A stretch of DNA of 6,181 nt from Chloroflexota bacterium (GTDB lineage: Bacteria; Chloroflexota; Dehalococcoidia; SAR202; UBA11138), in assembly GCA_022566975.1 (NCBI GenBank), contig JADFHV010000137.1, positions 1 through 6,181 of the forward strand. Direction: 5' to 3'. This document shows positions 1-6,110 of this stretch, piece by piece. A program made the translations under genes and the position numbers. A model generated the notes under the pieces. The model searched no databases. It was not told where the DNA came from and saw only the letters and a program-made list of their open reading frames with translations. Every line of letters begins with the position of its first letter. Position 1 is the stretch's first letter.

Positions 1-36
1 ACAGAGGGTTTTTGGCTGACAGATTCCGATTTCAGG

Positions 37-339
37 TCAGCTCCTGTGTATGTTTGCAGCGTGCCACCGGAAGTATTGTGATCGGCCAGGCCCCCAGTAA
101 ACGCACCTAGCGCCATCGAGCGCAGTGAGAACCTGACGCAGTGCTGGCTCATCCTCTAGCTTCAAGTTCGATCGGATCACACCGCCGGCCTCTAGGACGG
201 GAATCCGCACTCCACGGGTCCGGCTGCCTCCCTCATCGGCGTTTATGGCTTCTCCTGGGACCAGCGGTATGATGACTACGGCTGTCCGTCGTGATAGGTG
301 TCCATGTTGGTAGAGAGGACTCGATAGTCCCTCGGCCAC
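37..339 (-). pseudogene. Possible decayed coding stretch, unrecognised
   Basis: Bases 1-349 contain no secure gene. The most protein-like reading is on the minus strand, ending at a TGA at 37-39, with stretches such as RGVRIPVLEAGGVIRSN and LKLEDEPALRQVLTALDG that look more like a helix-forming protein tail than random translation. The frame stays open further upstream to about 558, but that part only mirrors the oxidoreductase on the other strand. The only nearby start is a GTG at 339, and the AAAGGA before it is too close to serve as a ribosome binding site. I do not recognise a family. It may be the 3' end of a gene whose front was lost, or chance. Third codon positions are less GC-rich than in the firm genes, which counts against an active gene. 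Confidence 0.22.
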
Positions 340-360
340 TCCTTTTTGCTTGGCCGACAA

Positions 361-365
361 GAGGA
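361..365 (+). promoter_or_regulatory. Ribosome binding site of the oxidoreductase fragment
   Basis: GAGGA lies 8 bases before the ATG at 374. This favours 374 over the in-frame ATG at 350, which has no purine-rich leader. Confidence 0.6.
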
Positions 366-373
366 ACGAAAGA

Positions 374-679
374 ATGGCACGCGACCCCGGAGCAGCAGTG
401 GTTATCGGCGGCGGCGTGGTGGGCTGTTCTATCGCATATCGACTCGCCCTCCAGGGCGTGTCGGTGACTCTGCTCGAACGCTCCGGGCCCGGCGCCGGCG
501 CCACCGGCACCTCGGCCGGAAACGTGCAGCCCTGGTACGACGACGGGGACGGCTTCAAGGCCGCCCTGGCAGCAGAGAGCCTGCGGCTTCACAGGCGATT
601 CCTACCGGACATCAAAGAGGCATCAGGACATCGACGCCCTGCGCCGGCTGAATCCCAGCTGCTTCCTGATGACCGGTAA
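374..679 (+). pseudogene. FAD-dependent oxidoreductase (DadA/glycine oxidase type), N-terminal remnant
   Basis: The first 36 residues from the ATG at 374 form a textbook Rossmann FAD-binding unit. VVIGGGVVGCSIAYRLA carries GxGxxG at residues 12-17, and a second strand ends in the ribose-binding Glu35 (VTLLER). The following GAGATGTSAGNVQPW fits the conserved segment near the flavin in the DAO family (D-amino-acid dehydrogenases, glycine and sarcosine oxidases). Family members usually run 370-430 residues. Here recognisable sequence stops after about 85 residues at LPDIKEASG, and the frame ends at a TAA at 677-679. The substrate-binding domain and C-terminus are absent. Shifting to the +1 frame near 615-625 keeps a protein-like reading open to about 745, but I cannot match that part to the family. 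The 3' end of the dipeptidase closes off any further continuation. I infer a deletion-derived pseudogene; substrate cannot be assigned. Confidence 0.8.
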
Positions 680-735
680 CCCGTTCGCCACTTCCGGGGA
701 GTTCTACGACTCCCACCACGGGTCGCGGCACCAGG

Positions 736-1932
736 TCATCCAGCTGAAGGTGGCGGGCGCTCTCCGTCCAGTTCCTCGATCGTCGCCTCGGAGGGCCGCC
801 GCCCTTGCCGCAGGTCGCTGGCAGCGTCCTCGGCCCCGCGCATGACACGCAGGACGTTTCCTCCCATGACCTTCAGGACGTCTTCGTCGCTGTAGCCCCG
901 GCGCACGAGCTCCGCGACCAGCATCGGGTATTTGGACACGTCCTCGAGTCCCTGCGGGACCGTTTCGTGACTGGGCATGCCGTCGAAGTCGGACCCGAGA
1001 CCCACGTGGTCGATACCGGAGACGTCCCGGATATGGTCGATGTGGTCGGCGACGTCGGCCAGAGTGGTCTGGGGCGGAGGGTTCTCTTCCAACCACCGCT
1101 TGAGCGACGCGACCACGGCTTCTGGGCCCTCACTCGCTCCGGCCATCGGTGGCGGTACGAAGTTCGGTTCCTCCTTGGTAACGAAGAAAGGAACGAATGC
1201 CACCATCACGACGCCGCCGTTACCGGGCAGCCGCTTGAGGACCACGTCGGGCACGTTGCGGGGAACGTCGGTGAGCGCACGCGCCGACGAGTGGCTGTAG
1301 ATTACCGGGGCCTCAGTGACGTCCAGGGCGTCGTTCATGGTCGCGGGCGATACGTGGGAGAGGTCAACCAGCATACCCAGGCGGTTCATCTCTCGCACCA
1401 CCTCTCGGCCGAAATTGGTCAGGCCATTGGCCCGGGGGGTGTCCGTAGCCGAGTCGGCCCAGGGTGTGTTCTTGAAGTGGGCCAGGGTCATGTAGCGGGC
1501 GCCAAGCTCGTAGAATATGCGCAGGGTGGCCAGGGAGTTGTTGATCAAGTGACCCCCTTCTATCCCTATGATGGAGCCGATCCTCCCCCCGTCATGGGCG
1601 TCCTCGACGTCGTCAGCCGTCAGCGCCATCTTGAAGGTATCCGGATAGCGGCTGGCCATATTGTGTATCAGGTCGATCTGCCAGATGGTCCCCTGGACGT
1701 CTCTTTCCCCCTGGCCTGACGGGGGGACGTAGGCCGACCAGAACTGTCCGCCGACGCCACCCTCTCTCAGCCGCGGTATGTCGGTGTGAAGGCCGGGCTG
1801 GTGCTGGGCGATGTCTATGTTCGAGAGGTTCAGGCTGGCCTGAAGCATGTACTGGAACGCAATGTCGTTGTGGCCGTCTATGAGGGGTAACTGCTTCTGT
1901 AGCGCCTTCGCATGGTGCACAGCATCGTCCAT
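736..1932 (-). CDS. Membrane dipeptidase (peptidase family M19)
   Basis: A 398-residue zinc hydrolase of the renal dipeptidase family, which cleaves dipeptides, often those with a C-terminal D-residue, and some cyclic amides. The expected metal and catalytic residues are all visible: His21 and Asp23 in LIDGHNDIAF, bridging Glu125 in IGIEGGHLINN, His193 in VDLSHVSPATM, His214 in VIYSHSSAR, and Asp315 in GIDHVGLGSDFDG. YMTLAHFKNTPWADS around 147-161 is another family hallmark. Length matches bacterial members, which mostly lack an anchor. No signal peptide is seen, so a cytoplasmic enzyme is likely despite the family name. The minus-strand frame opens at a GTG at 1941, but that GTG overlaps the GGAGG Shine-Dalgarno itself, and the ATG at 1938 is only 2 bases from it. 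The ATG at 1932 has 8-base spacing and is chosen. The gene appears intact. Exact substrate is unknown. Confidence 0.95.
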   Translation of the reverse strand: MDDAVHHAKALQKQLPLIDGHNDIAFQYMLQASLNLSNIDIAQHQPGLHTDIPRLREGGVGGQFWSAYVPPSGQGERDVQGTIWQIDLIHNMASRYPDTFKMALTADDVEDAHDGGRIGSIIGIEGGHLINNSLATLRIFYELGARYMTLAHFKNTPWADSATDTPRANGLTNFGREVVREMNRLGMLVDLSHVSPATMNDALDVTEAPVIYSHSSARALTDVPRNVPDVVLKRLPGNGGVVMVAFVPFFVTKEEPNFVPPPMAGASEGPEAVVASLKRWLEENPPPQTTLADVADHIDHIRDVSGIDHVGLGSDFDGMPSHETVPQGLEDVSKYPMLVAELVRRGYSDEDVLKVMGGNVLRVMRGAEDAASDLRQGRRPSEATIEELDGERPPPSAG

Positions 1933-1940
1933 GGTCATCA

Positions 1941-1945
1941 CCTCC
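1941..1945 (-). promoter_or_regulatory. Ribosome binding site that sets the dipeptidase start
   Basis: GGAGG on the minus strand sits 8 bases before the ATG at 1932. It excludes the overlapping GTG at 1941 and the ATG at 1938 as starts. Confidence 0.75.
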
Positions 1946-2271
1946 GCTCTTGTGTTCCTAGTGTGTTGATCAGGATCCTGTAACGATCGTCAGAGACCAC
2001 TGCTGCAATGTACCTTTGATTCAACGGGGGGGCGACGTTATGAGACAGATCCTGTCGACGGAATTGTCAACGGACTGTTCACCACCGGCTGTCACCGGAT
2101 GGTATCATAGCTACGAAACGTCGCCCCAGGTCTGGACGGGTTGTACCCCGACAACACCCCTATCGGGCTCTCAAAACGACTTTTCAAAGTGTGACTAATT
2201 TATCTAATTCGCAAGGCCCTTAAAGCTGACTCTGTACGGAACCCGCCGTCGGTGCAGTTCGCATTAACGGA
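1946..2271. other. Intergenic leader, no secure gene
   Basis: This stretch lies upstream of the dipeptidase and must hold its promoter on the minus strand, but I see no convincing -35/-10 pair. It contains the perfect palindrome CAGGATCCTG at 1971-1980, a run of seven G at 2026-2032, a short dyad GACAG-ATC-CTGTC at 2044-2056, and a set of degenerate repeats listed separately. A frame from TTG at 2016 or ATG at 2040 to 2198 on the plus strand encodes up to 60 residues, rich in Ser and Thr, with no recognisable domain; I do not call it a gene. The AT-rich patch around 2190-2215 differs from the rest of the window. Confidence 0.4.
2053..2099 (+). repeat. Three copies of a degenerate 10-mer, TGTCNNCGGA
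   Basis: TGTCGACGGA (2053-2062), TGTCAACGGA (2065-2074) and TGTCACCGGA (2090-2099) differ only at the two central positions. Start-to-start spacings are 12 and 25 bases, close to one and a bit over two helical turns. They may be binding sites for a regulator of the dipeptidase gene about 120-170 bases away, or simply chance. No protein is predicted to bind them. Confidence 0.3.
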
Positions 2272-2318
2272 ATTACTTTACACGTAGAAGGCCGGAGGTT
2301 CGAGTCCTCCATCGCCCA
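2272..2318 (+). pseudogene. 3' half of a tRNA-Val(UAC)
   Basis: Counting back from the discriminator base A (2318): the acceptor 3' strand ATCGCCC is 2311-2317, and the T arm is GGAGG-TTCGAGT-CCTCC (2294-2310) with five perfect pairs. The variable loop is 2289-2293. The anticodon loop TTTACAC (2277-2283) has T33 followed by TAC, giving valine. The anticodon stem ATTAC/GTAGA pairs at four of five positions. No CCA is encoded; CTCC follows. The upstream bases do not supply a GGGCGAT-like acceptor 5' strand, a normal D arm or TA at positions 8-9, so this is not a functional tRNA. Such 3' tRNA fragments are typical of attachment sites left by integrases that target tRNA genes, though decay of a duplicate tRNA would look similar. 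Confidence 0.7.
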
Positions 2319-2496
2319 CTCCTGACATCTTAACCAGGCATCTGTAAAGGTAAGCACAGCCAGACCCAACCTCCGCCTCTGGCTGCCTGAGCCATAGCGG
2401 TGCGTAAGAGCCCGCCTTGCGGTCTGACCCGGGCGCCCCGAGGGCACATCGCCCCGGCATTTTAGAACCCCAGTAGACCGTTCACACCTTGGTCTT
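2319..2496. other. Leader region of the amidohydrolase, no gene seen
   Basis: These bases separate the tRNA fragment from the ribosome binding site of the amidohydrolase. Minus-strand frames crossing the area read through the complement of the tRNA T arm, giving the familiar spurious DGGLEPP-type peptide, and are not genes. Apart from the inverted repeat at 2357-2385 I see no defined element, and I could not identify a promoter with confidence. Confidence 0.4.
2357..2385. repeat. Inverted repeat, 8-bp stem and 13-base loop
   Basis: CAGCCAGA (2357-2364) is the exact reverse complement of TCTGGCTG (2378-2385). It lies 39 bases after the tRNA fragment and about 125 bases before the amidohydrolase start. 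No T-run follows, so it is not a canonical terminator. It could be an operator or part of an attachment region. Confidence 0.4.
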
Positions 2497-2502
2497 GGAG
2501 GA
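2497..2502 (+). promoter_or_regulatory. Ribosome binding site of the amidohydrolase
   Basis: GGAGGA ends 8 bases before the ATG at 2511, strongly supporting that start. Confidence 0.75.
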
Positions 2503-2510
2503 CGCTATCG

Positions 2511-3898
2511 ATGAAAGATGACTCCTGGGCCGACAAGAGTGAGATTCAGACCTGCGACCTGCTCATCCGTAACGGATACGTCATCACCATGGATGCTGAG
2601 GGCAGCAAGTACCGCAGGGGCGAGGTGGCTATCAACGGGCGCAACATTGTAGCCGTGGGGCCTGAGAACGAGGTCGAACCCAAGTTCAGGCCTAAAAGGG
2701 TGTTCGACGCCCGGGGTGCGGCGGTGCACCCGGGGTATATCGACCTTCACTATCATTCCCCTAATCACATAGTGAGCAAGATGGTTGAAGACGGCCCCGC
2801 TTACTCCGAGGATACCGGCCCCTGGGCTGGGACCGCCTTTTCTCGTCTGGGGAAATTCGCGGGGGAAGAGGAGATGTACGCCGCCGCGTTACTGGCCGGC
2901 CTGGACATGGTCCGAAACGGATACACCATGTACATGGAGCCCGGCACGGCGCGATATCCGGACGGTGTCGCGGCTGCGAAGCGGTCGGAATCCGAGCTTC
3001 TGTTGCCGATGACCTTCTGATGGACATGAAGGGTCTGCAACATATGGACACCGTGCCCAAGGACACAAAGACCTGTTTGAATCAGCTCGGTAAACAGCTG
3101 TGGCGGAACAAGGACCCCGATGCCCTGGTTCGTGCCCACGTATCGATCTACGGCCTGGGCACCCAATCGGAAGAGCTGATGCGGGCGGCCAAGGCATGTG
3201 CCGACGAGAACAACGTCCGGTTCAACATGCACCAGTCTCAGTGCATCGACGACGCCACCATCGATGTCCGGCGGTTTGGACGTCCAGCCTACGTCCGTTG
3301 GGCTGAGATGGGGGTCCTGGACGAAAACTGCGTCTTCGTGCATAACAACGTACTGTGGCCCGAAGAGGTCCAACCCATAATCGACTCCGGTATGTCCTTG
3401 GCCTGGGTACCGGGCAACTCACTATGGTACGCCTCCCGTCCAAAGTTCCCGAACCGCATGCCGGAGCTGTACCACAGAGGGGTAAACGTCGCCCTCGGCA
3501 CCGATATAAGCAAGATGTGGACCTTTGGCCAAAATACCTTCATGGCGTATTACATCGCGCGGGAGGAGCGCCAGTGGCTCTCCGTGGATGATCTGCTGGC
3601 GATTCAGACGATCAACGGAGCCAAAGCCATGGGCCTGGAGGGTCTCATCGGTAGCCTGGAACCCGGCAAACGTGCTGATCTAGTCATCCGCACCAACGAC
3701 AATCCCCAGTCTTACCCGATCCACCATGTTGAGCGGGACCTGATGCTATATAACCTTACGAAGACGGTGGACACGGTCATCGTGGATGGTCGCATCGTCG
3801 TGAAAAACGGCCACCACACGCTTGTCGACGAGCAGGTCGTTTACGACCTTGCCCAGAAGGCCGCCGAACGCCTTCTGGAGCGCGCGGAGGCCAGCTGA
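2511..3898 (+). pseudogene. Amidohydrolase (AtzA/SsnA-like metal-dependent hydrolase), frameshifted
   Basis: The gene reads as two frames: 2511-3020 and the rest to 3898. The first frame is sound up to DGVAAA, then runs into an unrelated tail ending at TGA 3018-3020. From about 2978 the other frame continues the protein as EAVGIRASVADDLLMDMKG. Adding one base between 2976 and 2978 joins them into a 462-residue protein, the usual length for the family. All five metal ligands of the amidohydrolase barrel are present (joined numbering): His80 and His82 in PGYIDLHYHS, His241 in FNMHQSQ, His278 in CVFVHNN, Asp332 in VALGTDISK. The N- and C-terminal strands (CDLLIRNGYVITMD; GSLEPGKRADLVI) form the typical flanking beta-sandwich. 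Relatives hydrolyse C-N or C-Cl bonds on heterocycles or deaminate purines and pyrimidines; the substrate here is unknown. The rest is well conserved, so the lesion is either very recent or a sequencing error. Confidence 0.88.
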
Positions 3899-3916
3899 CT
3901 CTTATCCCCTACTCCC

Positions 3917-3955
3917 CTGGGTAGAGGTCCTCACACGAGGACTCGGGCTACCCGG
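3917..3955. terminator. Two-part hairpin between convergent genes
   Basis: An outer stem GGGTAG (3919-3924) with CTACCC (3948-3953), extendable by one G-T and one C-G pair, encloses an inner stem GTCCTC (3927-3932) with GAGGAC (3937-3942) closed by an ACAC loop. It starts about 20 bases after the amidohydrolase stop and includes the glycosylase stop codon. The position suits a bidirectional terminator. No U-tract is seen in either direction, so termination would not follow the classic intrinsic model. Confidence 0.5.
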
Positions 3956-4793
3956 CCCCGCCCAGGCTGTATCCGAGGAAGCGATATTCGCCCCAGTCGT
4001 CGAAGTAGCTCTCGATTTCCGACGGCTCGATACCGAAGCGCTCTTTGCAGTCCTTCGCCACCTCTGAGTCCACCGGAATCCTGCTGAAGTCGTGGAGCAA
4101 CATAGCGAGGTGGCTGGCGGAGTACGGACCGATGCCGCGCAGGCGAATCAAGGACTCGTACGATATGCGGTCTTCATCTCCCCGGCCGTCCTCGTCGATC
4201 AGGCCCTCCTCCAAAAGGGTCTTCGTGGCGTCTACCACGACGGGAGCTCGAAACCCCAGCTTCACTTCACTCCGGAGTCCGGCCTCACCCACACCCAGCA
4301 CCTGGACGGGCCTCGGAAAGAGGCCGTCCCTCGATAGCGCCATGAGTCCATCCACCATACGCCGGGTCCCCGCCCAGGTGATCTGAATGGTACAGACGGT
4401 CTTGATGAAGTCCTCGTAGAAGGTGCTGCATCGAAGCATCCGGCCCCCACCCGAACGGATGAGGTCCGCGATAGTTGGGTCGAGCCTTTCGGCCGCTTCG
4501 ATTGCGCCGTTCGGCGGCCAGCCAAGGGACAGCCAGCGGTCGACGATACCGCGCACGCCGGACACGGAGGGAACCTCGTCGTCGCTTGCGACATCGACTG
4601 CGATGGCCGTTGGGGACGATTGGGTCACCCGGACTCGCATCACCTGACCGCACTGGGTCCTCTCACTTCTCGAGAGTACCTCGGTCTCGGCGTCCCAGTG
4701 CCACGGCGAGAGGCTGACCCAACCGTGGCTCCCGACTGTCAGGCGCAAGGAGACGTCGAAAGGGGCCTCTATCTTGAAGCTGCGGGTGGGCAT
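3948..4793 (-). CDS. DNA glycosylase, HhH-GPD superfamily (AlkA/OGG-like)
   Basis: A base-excision repair enzyme that would remove damaged bases from DNA. From the ATG at 4793 the protein has 281 residues. The N-terminal ~80 are beta-rich and resemble the accessory domain of the AlkA/OGG group. The HhH-GPD core begins near 125 with TFYEDFIKTVCTIQITWAGT, equivalent to the segment that packs against DNA in this group. The helix-hairpin-helix is LRGIGPYSASHLAMLL, with GIGPY at 220-224. The catalytic Asp242 follows in RIPVDSEVAKD. The position held by the Schiff-base Lys in OGG1 is Tyr here, so I infer a monofunctional, AlkA-like glycosylase rather than one with lyase activity; the damaged base is not predictable. 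No Fe-S cysteine cluster is seen. An in-frame GTG at 4811 would add six residues; neither start has a strong Shine-Dalgarno, and ATG is preferred. Confidence 0.88.
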   Translation of the reverse strand: MPTRSFKIEAPFDVSLRLTVGSHGWVSLSPWHWDAETEVLSRSERTQCGQVMRVRVTQSSPTAIAVDVASDDEVPSVSGVRGIVDRWLSLGWPPNGAIEAAERLDPTIADLIRSGGGRMLRCSTFYEDFIKTVCTIQITWAGTRRMVDGLMALSRDGLFPRPVQVLGVGEAGLRSEVKLGFRAPVVVDATKTLLEEGLIDEDGRGDEDRISYESLIRLRGIGPYSASHLAMLLHDFSRIPVDSEVAKDCKERFGIEPSEIESYFDDWGEYRFLGYSLGGAG

Positions 4794-4811
4794 TTCACCG
4801 GAGTTCCCCAC

Positions 4812-5188
4812 ATCACGTTGCCTGGACCAGGTAGCACACCATCCTCGATGAGAGCCATCCTAGTATCACCCACGGATGCCGTCAACGACCCAATCGAGCC
4901 CAGCGACACGGCGCCCTGCCCAGGCGACCAGGCTCACGGTCCCGGCCCGGCACCACGTCCATCCTGTACCCGACACGTCTACCCCCTGGAGCCCTTCTGA
5001 GAGTTCCTCAATTTCGCAACCAAGCCTCTGAGTTTCGACCGTTCGTGGTACAGCGAGCTGAGTCGTGAGAACGGAGGGATATCGACAGAGTACGGCCTCT
5101 ACTCAGTGAGAATCCGACAGGGCGAAACCCAAAAGCAGGGGGCCTGAGGATGATTCCCCGGGCCACGGTGCCAGCAAGAGGAAGGGGC
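4812..5188. other. Intergenic stretch with no secure gene
   Basis: This gap lies between the 5' end of the glycosylase and the 3' end of the bicupin. It must carry the glycosylase promoter on the minus strand, but I see no clear boxes. Two mutually exclusive stop-to-stop readings look somewhat protein-like. One is on the plus strand at about 5001-5147 (including KPLSFDRSWYSELSREN). The other is on the minus strand, about 4980-5098 (including FSRLSSLYHERSKLRGLVAK). Neither has a start codon with a ribosome binding site, and I recognise no family. They may be remnants of a lost gene or chance. Confidence 0.35.
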
Positions 5189-5977
5189 CTACGCCCTGGG
5201 GGGCGGTGCCGCCTTGTCGTCGTCGCTGTAGATATGCAGTGACTCGGGCGTAGTCAACGCCAGCCGCAGCGACGTCTCGCTCCCAACGGTCGAGATGTGG
5301 TGCCTCATGCCCCTGGGGACGAACACTATGTCGCCGTCCCTGGCGTGGATCATCGGGCGACCCTCGCCGACCTCCCAGGTAAGCTCGCCTGCAAGGATAG
5401 TCCACCACTCGTCGAAATCGGGATGCCAGTGGGCGTTGTTGGTCATGCCGGGCCCGTGGCAGATCAGGTTGGCCTTGTTGCGGTCGTCGTCCAGGACAGG
5501 CGTGGACCAGGGGGGCTCCCCGAAGTGGGCCATGAGCTTGTCGAGCCTGGTGTGGACCAGGTTAGGGGGTAGTGTCTTGTCCGGGAAGGGTATGGTGTCG
5601 TCGGCCCGTGGCCTCTTGATGCTGTGGTTGGAGCCAGGTTTGTTAATGACGAGGCGCAGCGAGGGCTCGTCCCCCACTGTGCTGATCATGTGGCGGGTCC
5701 CGGCAGGGCTTATGACTACGTCCCCTTTCCTGGCGTAGAGGGCCGGATGGTCGCCCACCTCCCACACGATCTCGCCCCCCAGCACTATCCACCACTCGTT
5801 GAAGTCGTCATGGATGTGAGCGTCGTTGCTCGTTCCGGGGGCGTTACAGATAAGCCCCGCGTTGTTGCGACCATCGCTGAGCAGTGGCTCGAACCAGGGC
5901 GGCTCCCCGTGGCGGGCCACAACGTCCTGCAGGCTGATGTGCAGCGGCTCGGTGCTGACGGTCTGCTGCTGTGCCAT
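5189..5977 (-). CDS. Bicupin: two tandem cupin_2 domains
   Basis: A 262-residue protein made of two homologous cupin barrels about 129 residues apart. Each repeat begins with HGEPPW or FGEPPW and carries both cupin motifs. Domain 1 has His54, His56 and Glu61 (AHIHDDFNEWW) and His96 (SPAGTRH). Domain 2 has His183, His185 and Glu190 (AHWHPDFDEWW) and His226 (VPRGMRH). All four metal ligands are kept in both halves, so both sites could bind a metal. Bicupins include dioxygenases, decarboxylases and isomerases; this sequence does not say which, and a sensing or binding role is possible. It is probably cytoplasmic, as there is no signal peptide. The start is the ATG at 5977, preceded by GAGGAG. 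The frame runs open to 6175, but that extension lacks a ribosome binding site and cupin similarity, and crosses the promoter-like region. The C-terminus ends in an acidic then Pro-rich tail. Confidence 0.92.
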   Translation of the reverse strand: MAQQQTVSTEPLHISLQDVVARHGEPPWFEPLLSDGRNNAGLICNAPGTSNDAHIHDDFNEWWIVLGGEIVWEVGDHPALYARKGDVVISPAGTRHMISTVGDEPSLRLVINKPGSNHSIKRPRADDTIPFPDKTLPPNLVHTRLDKLMAHFGEPPWSTPVLDDDRNKANLICHGPGMTNNAHWHPDFDEWWTILAGELTWEVGEGRPMIHARDGDIVFVPRGMRHHISTVGSETSLRLALTTPESLHIYSDDDKAAPPPRA

Positions 5978-5985
5978 GCTCGTCT

Positions 5986-5991
5986 CTCCTC
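5986..5991 (-). promoter_or_regulatory. Ribosome binding site that sets the bicupin start
   Basis: GAGGAG on the minus strand lies 8 bases before the ATG at 5977 and excludes the upstream in-frame extension. Confidence 0.75.
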
Positions 5992-6062
5992 TCTCCGGGT
6001 ATGCTGTGTACCGGATGATGGCCGTGGTCTTGCGTCGAGGACAGTCCGGAATACCGGGTCGG

Positions 6063-6087
6063 ACGCACGCTATACTAGCGCATGCGT
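6063..6087. promoter_or_regulatory. Operator-like dyad over a -10 box in the divergent gene gap
   Basis: ACGCACGCTA (6063-6072) mirrors TAGCG-CA-TGCGT (6076-6087) around a TAC centre, with a two-base bulge. TATACT at 6071-6076 is a good -10 for the gene starting at 6111 and would place transcription start near 6083. No good -35 is visible 16-18 bases upstream. On the minus strand the same dyad contains TAGTAT, a possible -10 for the bicupin. A protein bound here could control both divergent genes; this is inference from symmetry and position. Confidence 0.35.
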
Positions 6088-6110
6088 CGTGCGATGAACA
6101 GGTGGTGACG

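Noticed and set aside
316..350. Second tRNA remnant (GTGGCCGAG and CGAGTCC on the minus strand)
   Set aside because: The words resemble Ser/Leu tRNA arms, but no anticodon arm or acceptor pairing surrounds them.
491..502. Palindrome GGCGCCGGCGCC as an operator
   Set aside because: It encodes the conserved Gly/Ala-rich flavin segment of the oxidoreductase, so codon use explains it.
805..1719. Long plus-strand open frame of 304 residues
   Set aside because: It lies wholly opposite the dipeptidase, whose motifs are unambiguous. It is a GC-rich antisense shadow.
2028..2034. GGGCGAC as the missing tRNA 5' acceptor strand
   Set aside because: It pairs at six of seven positions but lies about 240 bases upstream, is not followed by a D arm, and sits in a G-run. 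Chance is more likely.
2237..2318. A complete tRNA-Val gene
   Set aside because: The 5' bases do not pair with the acceptor strand ATCGCCC. The only D-arm candidates need a 17-base loop or leave a mismatch and lack TA at positions 8-9. Only the 3' half is supported.
2220..2460. Small minus-strand genes across the tRNA fragment
   Set aside because: They include the DGGLEPP/EDSNLRP peptides that arise from the complement of tRNA T arms and are well-known false calls.
2970..2985. Programmed ribosomal frameshift in the amidohydrolase
   Set aside because: There is no slippery heptamer, stimulating hairpin or internal Shine-Dalgarno at the break, and the family is not known for recoding.
3018..3022. 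Two translationally coupled genes overlapping at TGATG
   Set aside because: The tail of the first frame after 2977 does not look like the family, whereas the second frame continues the amidohydrolase upstream of its apparent ATG. A single frameshifted gene explains both.
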